DNA from: Takakia lepidozioides
Lineage: Eukaryota; Streptophyta; Takakiopsida; Takakiales; Takakiaceae
NCBI GenBank assembly: GCA_030704615.1
Contig: CM060731.1
Coordinates: forward strand, 10,292,001-10,356,000
Direction: 5' to 3'
DNA: 64,000 bases
Positions within the stretch are counted from its first letter, which is position 1; every line of letters starts with the position of its first letter. The notes under the pieces were generated by a model. The model was given only the letters and a program-made list of their open reading frames with translations, was not told the DNA's origin and did no database searches. Made by a program: the position numbers and the translations under genes. Positions 22,940 to 34,205 of this stretch are shown in pieces.

Positions 22940-25885
22940 ATTTGAGACATCTTCTAAGTTCAGTTGCTCGCTTATTGGCAAAATGGTGTCGTTTATGATA
23001 TTATTCTAATATTTAAATGAATTATTTTACTATTATAATTTTGTTGGCTCTCTTCAATAGATTCAAGAGAGACTATGCATCGTATTAAAGTCAACAGAGA
23101 AAATGTGGTCAAAAGACCTTACACCATATCAACTTGGCTACAATTGCTTTCCTTCCAACAAGATCAAGTAAGTTTATATATATGTGTATATATAGACACA
23201 TACACTCTCTCTCGTAGTAGACCACCTAAGTAGATCATATTGATGTGCTAGAACCATATGTCTATTTATGACTTATATTTCTGTTTTCAAACATATTACC
23301 ACTATAACCGTGGATTGTGCTCATGCAAGCTTTTTTCCTACTCACGTTGTGTTCATAGTTCATACCGCTTTTGTTAGCACCTCTCCTTAATGCAACTTCA
23401 TCCACCCTCGGCTTCCAGCTCTCAAATCCAGGAAGGACCTCCAATTCACCTCTACGTCAACCTCCCCATTATATGCAGCAAATCGCCTTCGCCTGAGATA
23501 AAGGCAGGGCCTTTTTAACCACCGTCGGACCTCTCCCAAATTGACCCTTAAACGACGAGCACTATTTTGGTGGGCCCACAAAAATAGTGCATACCCTCAT
23601 GGATAAGGGTGTAACTTTTTACCCCCAATCATCCATATGGATGAACCTTATACTTATGTGCATATCTACTGTCGAAAGTGTAGGCAATTTGACGATTGGA
23701 TTTGGAAGATTGTAACAAAATAATATGCACCAATTTATAAATGTATTTTAAGATTGCATGGAAAAAATGGTTTGACCACTAAATTCAAAGTGTCGAATTG
23801 ATATTTCTGAGGCATATGTCCTCCACAATCTGATTATATGGCACTTGAGGGACTCTCTCCCCCAAAAAGCAGACCGAAATTCCAAAAACTGAGATAGGTT
23901 GCTTTGTATGTGAAATACAGGGGATAAATTTTCATGGTTTGGCTTCTTTCCCAAGTACACCCACGTGGTGGTATTTGTTTTCTAATTCCTCTAGTAAGTA
24001 AGTGCACACTAACATTACATAGTGCTTTGTCCAAAAAATTTGGCATATTGATAAATTTTGAGCCATAGATGTTATTTTCAAGATTGCTCATTTGGCCTGC
24101 CAAGTGGGCAGGTCAATGCTGGATTTCCAGACCCCTGGCACTTTGAAAAATTCTAGAGAGCAGAGCTTTTATTGTTTTAGGGCGCTGTAAATTTGCACAT
24201 GTGCTTCTCCCTAACCCCCAGCTCACTTTACCTGCAGGAATCATTTCCATCCACTGACATCCATAAAAGTTGGATTGTGACAGATGATTGACGCGATCCT
24301 ATGCGGGTTGCGTCGTCGTTTAGGGGTTAAGCAAATATCTACCATTTGTCAGTAACTCAGTTAGATACTTATGCATAAAAGAGGTTAATTTTCTCAATTA
24401 ATGGGCCTATCCTAAGTTGTGAGCAGGCACTCTCGAATACTTGGACGACCGGTTACAACTAACTTAGTAATTTTTGGAAATATGATAGGTTATTGTCGTA
24501 TCAACAAATTTCAACGTTGAATGAGGTATCTCTTGACTTAGATATGATATTTTACAAGATATACCTATCATGTGGACACCTCTTGATGGAGACTTATTAA
24601 TGACTTAGCCAGGATATCATGGAGCTGGAGATTGAACCCAAGATCTCATGGTGCTGAAGCATTGAACATAGAATCTCATGGCCTTCAAGCATTGAACCCA
24701 GGATCTCAGGAGCTTAAGAGCATTAAATAAGTTTTTCCATGGGCCCACCAGCCCCACCAATGGGTCAAGAACCAAGAACCGGACTTAGAAGCGCTTTGGT
24801 AGGTACTAGAGACATTCAGGGCTACAGCCCCATTTAGGGCTACAGCCCAGGGGTGGACCGGAACCGGAACCGCTTTGGAGCTGGAACCGCCGGTTCCCAC
24901 ACGTGTGGTCGTAGCTGGAACCGCCGGTTCCGGTTCCCACACAATCCCCAATGAGCGGTTCCGGTTCCGGTTCTGCACAGGCGGGTCCGGTTCCGGTCCG
25001 GTTCCACATAACCGGAACCGGAACCGGCGGTTACCCGGGGCCAGGCGGGTAACCGCCCAACACTGGTTATTTCCTAATTAAATACCTATGGTTCCAATTA
25101 TACTCTCTTAGGTTCTTTGAAATTTTGAGAACCATCGATTAAATGGGTATATATCCAGATCCATATCTAGCGGATACCAGGTCCCAAATCAAAGATCCTC
25201 TCGACACTCATGTCCCTATCAATAACCCCCCCAAGTTTGCGTGGGCTCCGAGGATTAGAGGATGATTCAAGAACATAGATACACATGGATATATCCAATA
25301 TGGACCCACAAATAGAGCCGGCTATCTAAAGTGTCCATGCAAGTATCCCCTAAGCCTTTGAATGCAATAAATTTTCTTCCTATTTTTGAAGGCTAATGCA
25401 GGCTGCATCTTACATTTGTAGCAAAGAATATGTACCTTCATAACCTCAAATGGCTTCAACTTGATATTGGTGGTGTTGAGGGTGTTGTTAATTGACATTG
25501 CTGGTATGCTCTTTCTTGACGGCTTGCCTCTTGCAATTAGCGTCAACACTTAGTGTTAAATAAACTATGGGGAATCATGCCCCATTTACAATTAGCTTAA
25601 TGGTTTTCAGTCTCAGTTCAGATTATAAGTACTAATTGAACATGAATGAAACGTGGAAACACATCTTAACAGTGTGAAACACATCCAACTTGAAAGATAA
25701 TTGGATTGAAAAGAAGCTAACAACTAGAGAGTGAACAATTAAGAATCTTCAGCAGTGAAGGAGTGAGAGGTGAGAGTGAGGCAATAAGAACGGGAGAAGA
25801 ACGTGGCCCGCGATACTGAAGGAGTGAGAGCAAGGGAGGGCTGAGGGTGGCCCGAGCAAAAAACAAAGTAGGGGTCAATTATAAA
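22940..25885 (+). repeat. tandem segment, copy 1
   Basis: Blocks of this segment recur in the same order further right: 22950-23170 at 26042-26260, 23218-23345 at 27091-27215, 24500-24585 at 27495-27575, 25075-25200 at 27917-28039, 25265-25550 at 40795-41060 and 25555-25880 at 42575-42915. Identity by eye is high but clearly below 100%. No gene is recognisable inside. It contains a GGAACC repeat at 24850-25040 and a ~30-bp motif (attgaaccc...atctcatgg) repeated three times at about 24625-24720. Confidence 0.6.
24852..25045. repeat. GGAACC/GGTTCC palindrome-rich array
   Basis: Dense alternation of GGAACCG and CGGTTCC words in both orientations (for example ggaaccggaacc, ccggttccggttcc, accggaaccggaaccgg). 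Because the word is its own near reverse complement, the array can form many short hairpins and is readable on both strands. The short open frames over it are side effects. Confidence 0.7.
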
Positions 25886-26494
25886 TGAGGGTAAGACAGA
25901 GTATATTCTAGGCAAATCTCAAAAATAGGATCTTTCAATTTCCAAAACAATGATTTCATGGTGCGTCATGCTATAAAGAAAGAAATTTCCATTGAGCATG
26001 ACGATTTGCACAAAACAAAGACACTCTTCATAAATAGATGTGATACATTTGAGTCATCTTCTTCAGTTGCTCGTTTGTTGGCAAAATGTTGTCGTATGAT
26101 ACAATCTAATTTAAATGAATCATTTAACTATTATAATTTTGTTGGCTCTCTTCAATAGATTCAAGAGAGACTATGCATCATGTTGAAGTCAACAGAGAAA
26201 ATGTAATCAAAGGACCTTACACCGTATCAAGGCTCCGATTGCTTTCCTTCCAACAATATCATCATACAGTCAAACCAGGATAAATGTTACCTCTTTTTTT
26301 GTTATATCATCTTAAATGTTATGGTTTTCTTACTATGTAAAAATATACATTTTTTTTTTAATACACTGAGAATGACAAAGAGAGTGTTATTTGTTATTTG
26401 TTATTGAATACCTACTCTCCTCTTTGTTAAAACACACCTCTGTAATTGTTACATTCAATAAAATAATAAAATAAAATAATAATGGTACTAGTAC

Positions 26495-26640
26495 TCAAAT
26501 TCAAATTCCCTATTGAAATGGGCATTTGAACTGTTGAAATGGCCAGGAGAACCCTAACCGCCACCTGTTAGGGTTGGGGGGCCTCTAGGGAACTCGAGAA
26601 CCTCTTGGTAGGGTACTGCGAATGTTTCAGGAACAGATAA
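26495..26640. repeat. inverted-repeat partner of about 41270-41370
   Basis: The reverse complement of this stretch (words such as AACATTCG, TACCCTAC, GTTCTCGAGTTCCCT, CCCTAACAGG and GGGTTCTCCTG in the same order) reappears at 41270-41370. It is a dispersed repeat of at least 100 bp in opposite orientation on either side of the retrotransposon. Confidence 0.55.
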
Positions 26641-27221
26641 CAGTAGGTTAAGCACTATGTGATGACACCTTCAGTGCTACAGAGATACTATGAGCGTATG
26701 TTTGAAGAAGAGAGGAAATATCGGTGCTACCATTGTACGTGTCGGCAAATGTCTTGTTATGAGGTGGATCGAGAATCCAACAAGAAGCTGTATTTATAGA
26801 TTAAACGTGAGGTTCCACATTGGTCTAGATTTTGCTGTGAGAGCCAAAAGGTTGAAGTGCAAGTGCTTGAGTAGATTTAGTCTCAGATGAGGAAATATGG
26901 GATATGGTTGCAGCAAGTGAAGAAATCCATGAGGACGATGAAGAAGAATTAGTAGCCTCGGATGTACCTTCAGTCTCTTACTCTGAGGTCAAAAGGGCTA
27001 TAGAAACGGTTCATTTGTATCTTGCACAAAGTTCCTACTCTTGGAGCATAACAATTATCCAGGTTTGACTGTAGTACACACATTTTTAAACCACCTAAGT
27101 AGATCATATTGATGTGGTAGAACCATATGTCTATTTTATGACTTATATTTCTGTTTTCAAACATATTACCACTATAACCGTGGATTGTGCTCATGCAAGC
27201 TTTTTTCCTACTCATATTGTC

Positions 27222-27478
27222 ACTAGAAGGAAAACGCAGTATAACCACTATGTGAACCACTAGTTTTTGAGTGGGAAATGATACTAAACCACTCCGAGCC
27301 TATCAGTGTTATAGAACGAGTGGATTTCGTGTCCCAGTGGTTAAAGACATAACGTGTCACCAGTGGTTGAAGACAGTGGTTGCGACCACTGGCCTCTGAA
27401 GCTCCACCCTGCGCCGATCTGAAGCTTGGGGAAGAGCTGCACACAAAGCCAACCGGGCTTTTCTCCCCTTAGTCCTCA
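27222..27478 (+). mobile_element. CACTA-like terminus with CCACTGG subterminal repeats
   Basis: Starts CACTAGAAGGAAAAC and then carries repeated ACCACT/AGTGG words (ccactagt, ccactccg, cagtggtt, accactgg). Compared with copy 1 of the tandem segment, this stretch is extra sequence beginning exactly at CACTA. I did not find the opposite end. Confidence 0.45.
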
Positions 27479-28039
27479 GGTCACATGAAACATAATTCTC
27501 TTGACTTAGATAATATATTCTAAAAGATATCTCATGTCACATATCTATCATGTGGACACCTCTTGATGGAGAAAGCTAGTAAGCAGATTACTCACATGGG
27601 TTTTTTTTGTAGTTAAGAAAAAAACTAATCTTCACTCTCTTCCGACCTTGGACATGCTTTGTGCTCGGCAAGGTTACTTTGAAAGAGGTTATTTTCATTG
27701 TTGGGCAGATGTTTGATTTATGTCATATATATTCTCCAGTTCCGATTTTTTCGAGCTTTAGAAAATTAAGAACCTTCTGTTCCGAATATAACAAGATTTG
27801 TGTCAAGATATATCCTACGATCCCGGACACTAGTAAAAACCTCAAACATTTTATGGATCTCATCAAATTTTTGGCGATTTTTTCACAAATCTTGTCAGGG
27901 ATATTTGATTGGTTATTACTTAATTAAATACCTGTGTGTCCATACTCTTTCAGGAATTTTGAAATTTTGAGAAACGCCAATTAAATGGATATATATCCGG
28001 ATCCATATCTAGTGGATACCAGGTCCCAAATCAAAGATA

Positions 28040-28699
28040 TGTCGTGCGCATACATATCGCTACACAACTACATCGCTGTCCAAAACCACACAACACATGT
28101 GCACACCACACACTAGTATACCACTAGTCTACCACTAGTCCAGCCACTAGTCCAACCACTAGGCTACAACTAGTCAGTCACTAGATAAAGAAGAAGAATA
28201 CAAGCACAAGCTCATGCGAGCTCACAAAGCTGAAGCATAAACTCATGCATATATAACCTCATCACTCAAATACAAGTCAAGCCAAGTGCACCCCACGCCA
28301 TGGGGAATCCACACTACGGCGCCATAGCTAGGCGCGGTGAGGCTCAACTCGAGAAAGATGAGCCTCCCGCGCTTGCCGTGAAGATAACCACTCCAGGGCC
28401 TAAATCTGCCTTGACCCCTGGATTGACACTTGGGCCAATCCCAAATGTCAATATGTAAAAGCTAGCTATTTCCTAGCTAGTTTCACACTAGTGGTAAAAT
28501 AACTTGACAGCTGTCGTGCGCATACATATCGCTACACAACTACATCGCTGTCCAAAACCACACAACACATGTGCACACCACACACTAGTATACCACTAGT
28601 CTACCACTAGTCCAGCCACTAGTCCAACCACTAGGCTACAACTAGTCAGTCACTAGGCTGCCACTAGGCTGCCCACTATGGCAGTCACTAGTCCACACA
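28040..28699 (-). repeat. 3' terminal repeat region of the retrotransposon
   Basis: Read on the minus strand it begins TGTGTGGAC directly after a purine-rich tract and ends GCACGACA at the GATA target duplication, giving TG...CA ends over 660 bp. Internally, 28040-28184 is repeated exactly at 28512-28656 (145 bp), and 28184-28509 is the part shared with the right end. The right terminal repeat lacks both 145-bp blocks. Either the left repeat was rearranged during reverse transcription or the right one lost its ends. Confidence 0.6.
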
Positions 28700-28710
28700 A
28701 TCGCCCCCCT
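28700..28710 (-). promoter_or_regulatory. polypurine tract of the retrotransposon
   Basis: Minus strand AGGGGGGCGAT immediately before TGTGTGG. It is the expected primer for plus-strand DNA synthesis, in the expected place next to a TG-starting 3' terminal repeat. Confidence 0.55.
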
Positions 28711-28959
28711 AGCTGGTGCTTAGGTCCCTCTAAGTCCAGGTAGCCACAAGATGTGATAGTGACCATAGCCTCACTAAGTCCTCCACCACTATCCCCACTA
28801 CACTCAAACTCGATAGATCAAGAGGCCGGGTGCAAGAGTTGCCCCATCGTTAGTCGCCGTCTTGCAACCTGTGAACTTGAGCTTGGGATCTCATGTATTG
28901 ACTCCTATGAGCTTGGCCTCCCATGTCTTGTTAGCTGCCTCCAGTCATGTCCACTGCCA

Positions 28960-29515
28960 CTATCCCAAGCAGTGTGAACACAACCAATCTCCGTCAGGAA
29001 CCTTCTCAAGAGGTGGTGTCAAGCATCCCATATGCCAACCCCTTGAGCACCGATCACACACCAGCATGGTGGCTGCCCCTTTGGCAGACCCACAGAGCAT
29101 GCACCTCAAACCTGCAGGTACCACTGCCAAGTTTGGGTCAACTCTGCCATCAACATTGGGAAGGTGACATGGCGCACAATTACGCACATGGTCTTTCCAA
29201 GTCATGCCATCCCGACCCTCTAAGATCAGGACCCCTGAGGGCAACACCTCTCGAACCCTCAGAATAGCACGCCCTGCAGTAACATCCAGAGTCGTAGGAG
29301 CAGTCTGCTGCAAATAAACATAGTCACCAGGGCTAAACCTCCGAACCCCAAGACGATATCCTCCACCACGTATAGTGACATACCTCAACGTATCACGGTG
29401 CTGTGCAATGGCAAGGTTCTCAAAAGCCATTGGCATGACTTTCTTGAACAACTCTGCACGCTGATCACATGCACGTACCCATACGTCCGGATCGTCAAGG
29501 TTAAGGACTTGAGCA
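28960..29515 (-). pseudogene. integrase C-terminal region + PHD finger of the retrotransposon
   Basis: This frame continues the integrase after a frameshift at about 29.5 kb. It has a basic C-terminal integrase part (YRLGVRRFSPGDYVYLQQ, then AILRVREVLPSGVLILEGRD), the usual place of a GPY/F or chromodomain module. It ends in a PHD finger at 28960-29105 with complete C4HC3 ligands: CMLC, CDRC, GWHMGC and DWLCSHC, with the conserved Trp before the last pair. PHD fingers usually read histone H3 tails (K4 methylation state) and could steer integration or tether the methyltransferase. The stop codon follows four residues after the last cysteine, so the finger is the true C-terminus of the polyprotein. 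Confidence 0.85.
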
Positions 29516-31781
29516 GTGTCCCTCGAATGGCTGCAGGCAAATCCGGCTCTCGGCCAAAGAGAAGGAAATATGGTGAGAAGGAGGCAAGTGATGCTTGTTT
29601 GCTGAACCTGTAGCCCATGGCTAACCAAGGAACCTGAAGATCCCAATCTCCTAGGTGTCCCTTCTGCAAGCCATACTTGCGCAAACCCCTCTTCACCGTC
29701 TGAACAACTCTCTCTGCTAAGCCATCGGCCTCAGGATGATCCCGAGAAGTGGTGCGGTGGTCTATCAAGGCTTTATCACACAAAGCCTGAAACTCCCCCA
29801 AGAACTCTCTCCCTTGGTCCGTGAGTACCTCAGCTGGAGCACCAAATCGGCTAAGTACACGATCCAAGAATGCATACGCAGCCCCCTCACTAGCCTTGTC
29901 AGGCAATGGAACCAACTCAATCCACTTGGAGAAGTGCTCCACCATCACCAACACATATCTGTGGTGGCGCATAGTCAGTGGCAACGGTCCTGCGAAGTCA
30001 AGACTCCACCTGTAGCCCAATCCCATGATAGGTAAAGGATGCAACTGTGGTGTAGGGGCGTTGAATAAAGCACGCACCCTGTCACACACCATGCACATAG
30101 CCACAAACTGTTGCACCTCTGTATGCATACCACGCCACCAATACTGCCCCTGCAGTAAACTGTGAGTGCGTCGCACTCCAAAATGCCCCAACTCCTCATG
30201 GGCATGCCGCACTAACCGTGCACGCTGTGTGGGGTGAGGCACAATCCTCACCCGACCATCCTCCCACACTCGAAGTATGTGTATCCCCTCCCACTTGAAC
30301 CTCTTGGCTCGTTGCAGGATCCGATCCCTCTCCCTGGCAGTCACAATGGCTGTCGTGTCTCCCGTGCGGAGGTAGTCCAACACAGCCGAATCCTCATGTA
30401 TATCTCTGGCACCACCTAGCTCATCACTAGCCTCAGGGTCCTCAGACACTCCGTCTACAGTCATCCATGTTGTAGGTCCAATCTGACCTCCCGATGCCAA
30501 GATACACAAAAATGCAGATGCGTGCCATCCCGGCACCATCTCCTCGTCCGTCTCACCATGCCACCGAGCTCCAGTGTCATCCTGCTGGCTCATGCATGGA
30601 TTGCGACTCAATCCATCCGCATCCCGATTGACCAAACCCGGTCGATGCACAACCTGAAAGTCATACTCCTGGAGTATAAGTGCCCACCGTGCAAGCTTCC
30701 CCGTAAGCTTGTCTGACTCCATCAACCACTTGAGTGGCTGGTGATCCGTGACAAGGGTGAAAAGATTGCCGTATAGATAGCACCTGAAGTGTGCCACGGC
30801 CCACACTGCAGCTAAGCACTCTCCCTCATATGAGCTGTACTTAGCCTCTGCAGCGTTGTTCGAGCGGCTAGCGTAAGCCACTACGAACTCTCTTCCCTCA
30901 TCATCCACCTGTGTGAGCACCGCTCCAAGCCCCAGCATGCTCCAATCCGTATGCAGCTGAAAGGGACGCCCCCTGATAGGTCGTCTCAAGATAGGCGCCG
31001 AGGTCAACCTCGCCTTGAGCTCTTGAAAAGCTCGTTCCTGCTCATCTTCCCACTGCCACTCCTGGTCGACCTTGGTCAGCTTGGTTAGAGCCTTTGCAAT
31101 GGTACTAAATCCCTTGACAAACCGTCTATAATAGTTTGTCAACCCCATGAAAGCTCGAACTCGGCTCACATCCGTGGGGCGTGGAATTTGTGCAATGGCC
31201 TCTACCTTAGTCTGCTGTACCCCCAATCCTCCAGGATATATCATGTACTCAATCTGGTTGTGGAAAAACTTGCACTTCCCCGGATGCAACTTCAATCCGT
31301 GCGCTCTCAAGCGCTCCAATACCACCTGAAGGTGTCTCTCATGCTCCTCCATCGTAACACTAAAGATGATGATGTCATCTATGTAGCACCGAGCAAAGTC
31401 CACCCCTGCTAGAATCCTATCCATGACTCTCTGAAACTCTGCAGGAGCATTCTTAAGCCCAAATGGTAAGAACCGCCACTGATATAGGCAATCCTTGCCG
31501 TGCTCATTGATCCCCCAGAATGCCGTCTTCTGCTTGTCCGCCTCCTTGATTGGCAACTGGTGATATCCGGATCGTAAATCCAAAGTGCTAAAGGCCTTAG
31601 CATGCCCGATGGCATCAAAGATCTCCTCTGGTGTTGGCATGGCATACTTATCGGACTTGGTCTGACGATTTACAGGCCGATAATCACCGCACATACGTCT
31701 CTCCGTCCAATTGCCATAGACATCCTTCTTGGCTGGCATCACTGTGGCTGAAGCATACTCTCCACCAGAGAGCTCCACCAA
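29385..31781 (-). CDS. retrotransposon pol: reverse transcriptase, RNase H, integrase
   Basis: An uninterrupted frame of 798 codons. Reverse transcriptase: AFSTLDLRSGYHQLPI, FLPFGLKNAPAEFQRVMD, and catalytic YIDD at residues 133-136. RNase H: LHTDWSMLGLGAVL, YEGECLAAVWAV and VTDHQPLKWLM. Integrase: HHCC zinc domain (H...H in HAHEELGHFGVRRTH, then MCMVCDR) and catalytic D, D, E in WSLDFAGPL, VLTDQGREF and DGLAERVVQ. The N-terminal part of the reverse transcriptase lies in another frame upstream (31684-32085; RIELATDTPIFRRPYRY), so one shift near 31.8 kb separates it. The last ~40 residues after PDLPAAIR are out of frame; the true continuation is the PHD-bearing frame. All catalytic residues are present. 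Confidence 0.93.
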   Translation of the reverse strand: MVELSGGEYASATVMPAKKDVYGNWTERRMCGDYRPVNRQTKSDKYAMPTPEEIFDAIGHAKAFSTLDLRSGYHQLPIKEADKQKTAFWGINEHGKDCLYQWRFLPFGLKNAPAEFQRVMDRILAGVDFARCYIDDIIIFSVTMEEHERHLQVVLERLRAHGLKLHPGKCKFFHNQIEYMIYPGGLGVQQTKVEAIAQIPRPTDVSRVRAFMGLTNYYRRFVKGFSTIAKALTKLTKVDQEWQWEDEQERAFQELKARLTSAPILRRPIRGRPFQLHTDWSMLGLGAVLTQVDDEGREFVVAYASRSNNAAEAKYSSYEGECLAAVWAVAHFRCYLYGNLFTLVTDHQPLKWLMESDKLTGKLARWALILQEYDFQVVHRPGLVNRDADGLSRNPCMSQQDDTGARWHGETDEEMVPGWHASAFLCILASGGQIGPTTWMTVDGVSEDPEASDELGGARDIHEDSAVLDYLRTGDTTAIVTARERDRILQRAKRFKWEGIHILRVWEDGRVRIVPHPTQRARLVRHAHEELGHFGVRRTHSLLQGQYWWRGMHTEVQQFVAMCMVCDRVRALFNAPTPQLHPLPIMGLGYRWSLDFAGPLPLTMRHHRYVLVMVEHFSKWIELVPLPDKASEGAAYAFLDRVLSRFGAPAEVLTDQGREFLGEFQALCDKALIDHRTTSRDHPEADGLAERVVQTVKRGLRKYGLQKGHLGDWDLQVPWLAMGYRFSKQASLASFSPYFLLFGREPDLPAAIRGTLLKSLTLTIRTYGYVHVISVQSCSRKSCQWLLRTLPLHSTVIR

Positions 31782-31784
31782 ACC

Positions 31785-32085
31785 TGCCTCCCAGAGATCT
31801 CTGAGTCCTCATCTGAATCAAAGACCTCTCCATGTCACTGTATCTATAGGGTCTCCGAAAGATTGGCGTGTCAGTGGCCAACTCAATACGGATCTCTTGA
31901 CCCTTCAGTGCTCCCAAGTCCTTCAAACTGAAGGCAAAGCAATTCCTGTAAGCCCTCAGGAACCGCCGTATACGTCGTCTCTCTCCTCCGGTGACAATGG
32001 GTCCAATGTCAGGCTCCCAATTGTCCTCCGTAACTACAACCTTAAGTCCAGTGGGCTTAGAGGTAGAGGACGCGTCCCGTGGTTG
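31785..32085 (-). pseudogene. start of the reverse transcriptase, after an in-frame TAG
   Basis: Same frame as the methyltransferase, separated from it by one TAG (32086-32088). It reads VVVTEDNWEPDIGPIVTGG and LRAYRNCFAFSLKDLG, then the first RT motif (RIELATDTPIFRRPYRYSDM). The TAG fits a CAG to TAG change. Without it, methyltransferase and reverse transcriptase would be one continuous polyprotein. Confidence 0.75.
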
Positions 32086-32379
32086 CTATGCTGCAACCTC
32101 TTGAGCAGTACTCCCTGCCTGCTCAGTCAATGACAAGACCTCATCCTGCCCCATCATCTTATCATTGAGGACCTCCTCAACCCGAGAAGAATCCCCAACC
32201 TCATCTATCACAGCCGCCTTGGCTGCCAACTCCCTCTGAACCTCGAGCACCTCCCACGTGTGCCATGGATGCATGCACCCCGTGGTCCTCACATGCTCGC
32301 CCCCACTCACTGCCTGTACCGTCTCGGTAGGCAGAGAGACCATTGAGGGAAGTGTATTCCGCACTCTGCGTTGCTCAGC

Positions 32380-33370
32380 CAGAGCCAAGCTGATAATCCA
32401 GGTCAAGCAATTGAGATCCATTGCTTGCCCCAACACTTGACGACGTGATGCCTCAGAAAGAGACGACACCGCCATGGTACCAGTGGTAAAACCCATTGCC
32501 CGCTCACGCTCGTCAGCATTAGGCTCCACTAACTGCTGCAACTGAGCATCCCACAGGAGGCCAGGTCCACTATCCCGGAAAGCATGCGATCCTGGGAAGC
32601 TGAGCAGTGTAGGTAATGCTGCCCGTGGTTGACCCACCTTATTGACCACTGCCAAAGGCGAACGGTCATCGTGTCTCACACGCTGAGACTGACTCCCTGT
32701 GTCCAGAATGTTATCCACTGTGAGATGTGCTGGCCGCTGCACCCCATCAAATGCACGCTTGAGCAGTGCGGGTGGCATCAAGTTAGTCCACCATAGCCGT
32801 GGACGATGAGCCCGTGACCCCACTGTAGCTGCATCTAGCAACACTGCTGACCCAAGCCACGACCGGACTTGATGCACACTGGCCATCACCCTGGCCCGAG
32901 AATCGCCCATCAGTGGCACATTCTCCAAGATGTATACTGGAGATACAGCTTGATGAAGCTGCAAGTGGCGCAAAATCCGCACCATCTCCCGAAACAGACC
33001 CGACCTCGAGTCTCGCAATCCATTGCCATGCCCGGCTAATGAATGCCCTTGGCAGGGCCAACTTGCCACTACCAATCAATGGAGCCAACCCGCTCCAAAT
33101 CCTGCGCCCCCAGCAACAAAATGTCTGCTGGCAAGGCCTGTTGATATCCACGAATTGCAGACACCGACAACAACTCAGGGTACCGCTGCACCAACTGAGT
33201 AACATGGCGAAGTGAAACGCGTCGTGCAGTCTCATCCCTCTCCACATACAGGTAACGCCGAACTCGTACACCTGCCTGTAACACAGCAGCCAATCCGGTG
33301 CTGATCCCGCCAAACAAGTCCAGAAGATAAATGCCTTCATCCGGATACTGCCACACAATAGGTGTGATGT
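32380..33370 (-). pseudogene. DNMT3-like cytosine-5 DNA methyltransferase within the polyprotein
   Basis: Would transfer methyl from S-adenosylmethionine to C5 of cytosine in DNA. Motifs come in canonical order: I (LLDLFGGISTGL), II (RYLYVERDE), IV with the catalytic Cys (WPCQGHSLAG, about 33.05 kb), VI (YILENVPLMG), VIII (AHRPRLWWTNLMP), and IX-X (NADERERAMGF; SRRQVLGQAMDLNCLTWI). The spacing, the AHRxR..W and the ENV-(x)2-MG-x-S patterns resemble animal and bryophyte DNMT3 more than MET1 or CMT; there is no BAH domain and no DRM-style rearrangement. The only break inside the domain is a one-base shift at 33069-33085, between motifs I-III and IV. It lies between protease and reverse transcriptase, so it would be released by the element's own protease. 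About 95 extra residues follow motif X before the TAG. Confidence 0.88.
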
Positions 33371-33399
33371 CCAATGGAGACAACTGAGGTGGTCCTGGT

Positions 33400-34205
33400 G
33401 CAATCCCCGCACTCTCCTCCTCTCTTGACGGTACAAAAGCCTCCACCCAGGCTTGTTGCACCCGTCGATCAGCATCCCGCTGCAAATCCTTGCTCGTGCC
33501 CCACAATGGAGTCTGAGCAACCATGGTAGGCAACTCCGCCATACCATACATGTTATCCTGCTCTCCCGGAGGTGGTACATCCTCTGAATGAGCATTGCCC
33601 TCAAGCAACTCTCTAGGCCAACTCACTGCCGCTGTGAATGCTGCTAGTGTCGGCATCTTGCCTCGCTGGGCAACCGCAACTCCTCCTATGAACGTCACAG
33701 GGAGCTGCACACGCCGGCCCTCCCCTGACTGCCATGCAGGCCTATAGGAAGCTGACTCCTCCCAAAAATCCAGGGTGAAGCCCATGGGGTACAATACTGC
33801 CCCACCAACCAGGACATCGTATGAGACTGCGTCTGTCACAATGGCCTTGGCTCGCATCACTGAGCCATCTGTAGGGTGATCCGGCCGTAGTCTGATAGCC
33901 AACTCACGCCGTGTCATGCCCCGAGTCTGCTCCGATCCTCCCAGAGACGTCTGTATCTGGAAAGGACAAGGCTCCATATCCGCCTCCGTGAGGCCCAAGC
34001 CTGCAATAGCAGCTCTGCCCAGCATCAATGGCTGAGCTCCCGAGTCCAACAAGACCCGCAGTGGCCGGTACCTCTTGCCTGCCGGTCCACTCAAACAGAA
34101 AATGCCATCCTGGTTGTCTAACATGACAACTCCAGGTGTCACCATGGCGCGCTCAATGGCTGGCCTAGCTGGCAGCTCCATCAACTGGTAGCTGCAGCTT
34201 GCCAT
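33400..34205 (-). CDS. retrotransposon aspartic protease
   Basis: The frame 33069-34205 (378 codons) begins with the element protease. The catalytic triad is in RVLLDSGAQPLMLG, with a retropepsin-like fold indicated by ELAIRLRP, AIVTDAVSYDVLVGGAVLYP and MGFTLDFW. A linker of about 110 residues follows, then the first motif of the methyltransferase in the same frame, so protease and methyltransferase are translated together. The frame is -1 relative to the gag frame that ends at 34181, and the two overlap by 25 bases. This could be programmed -1 frameshifting, but I see no good slippery heptamer in the overlap. Confidence 0.8.

Larger units (their letters stand above)
26030..28039 (+). repeat. 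tandem segment, copy 2, left part
   Basis: Second copy of the segment at 22.9-25.9 kb. It is interrupted at 27221 by a CACTA-like end and at 28040 by the large retrotransposon. The last bases before the retrotransposon (aggtcccaaatcaaagat) match 25183-25200 of copy 1, which places the insertion point to the base. Confidence 0.6.
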
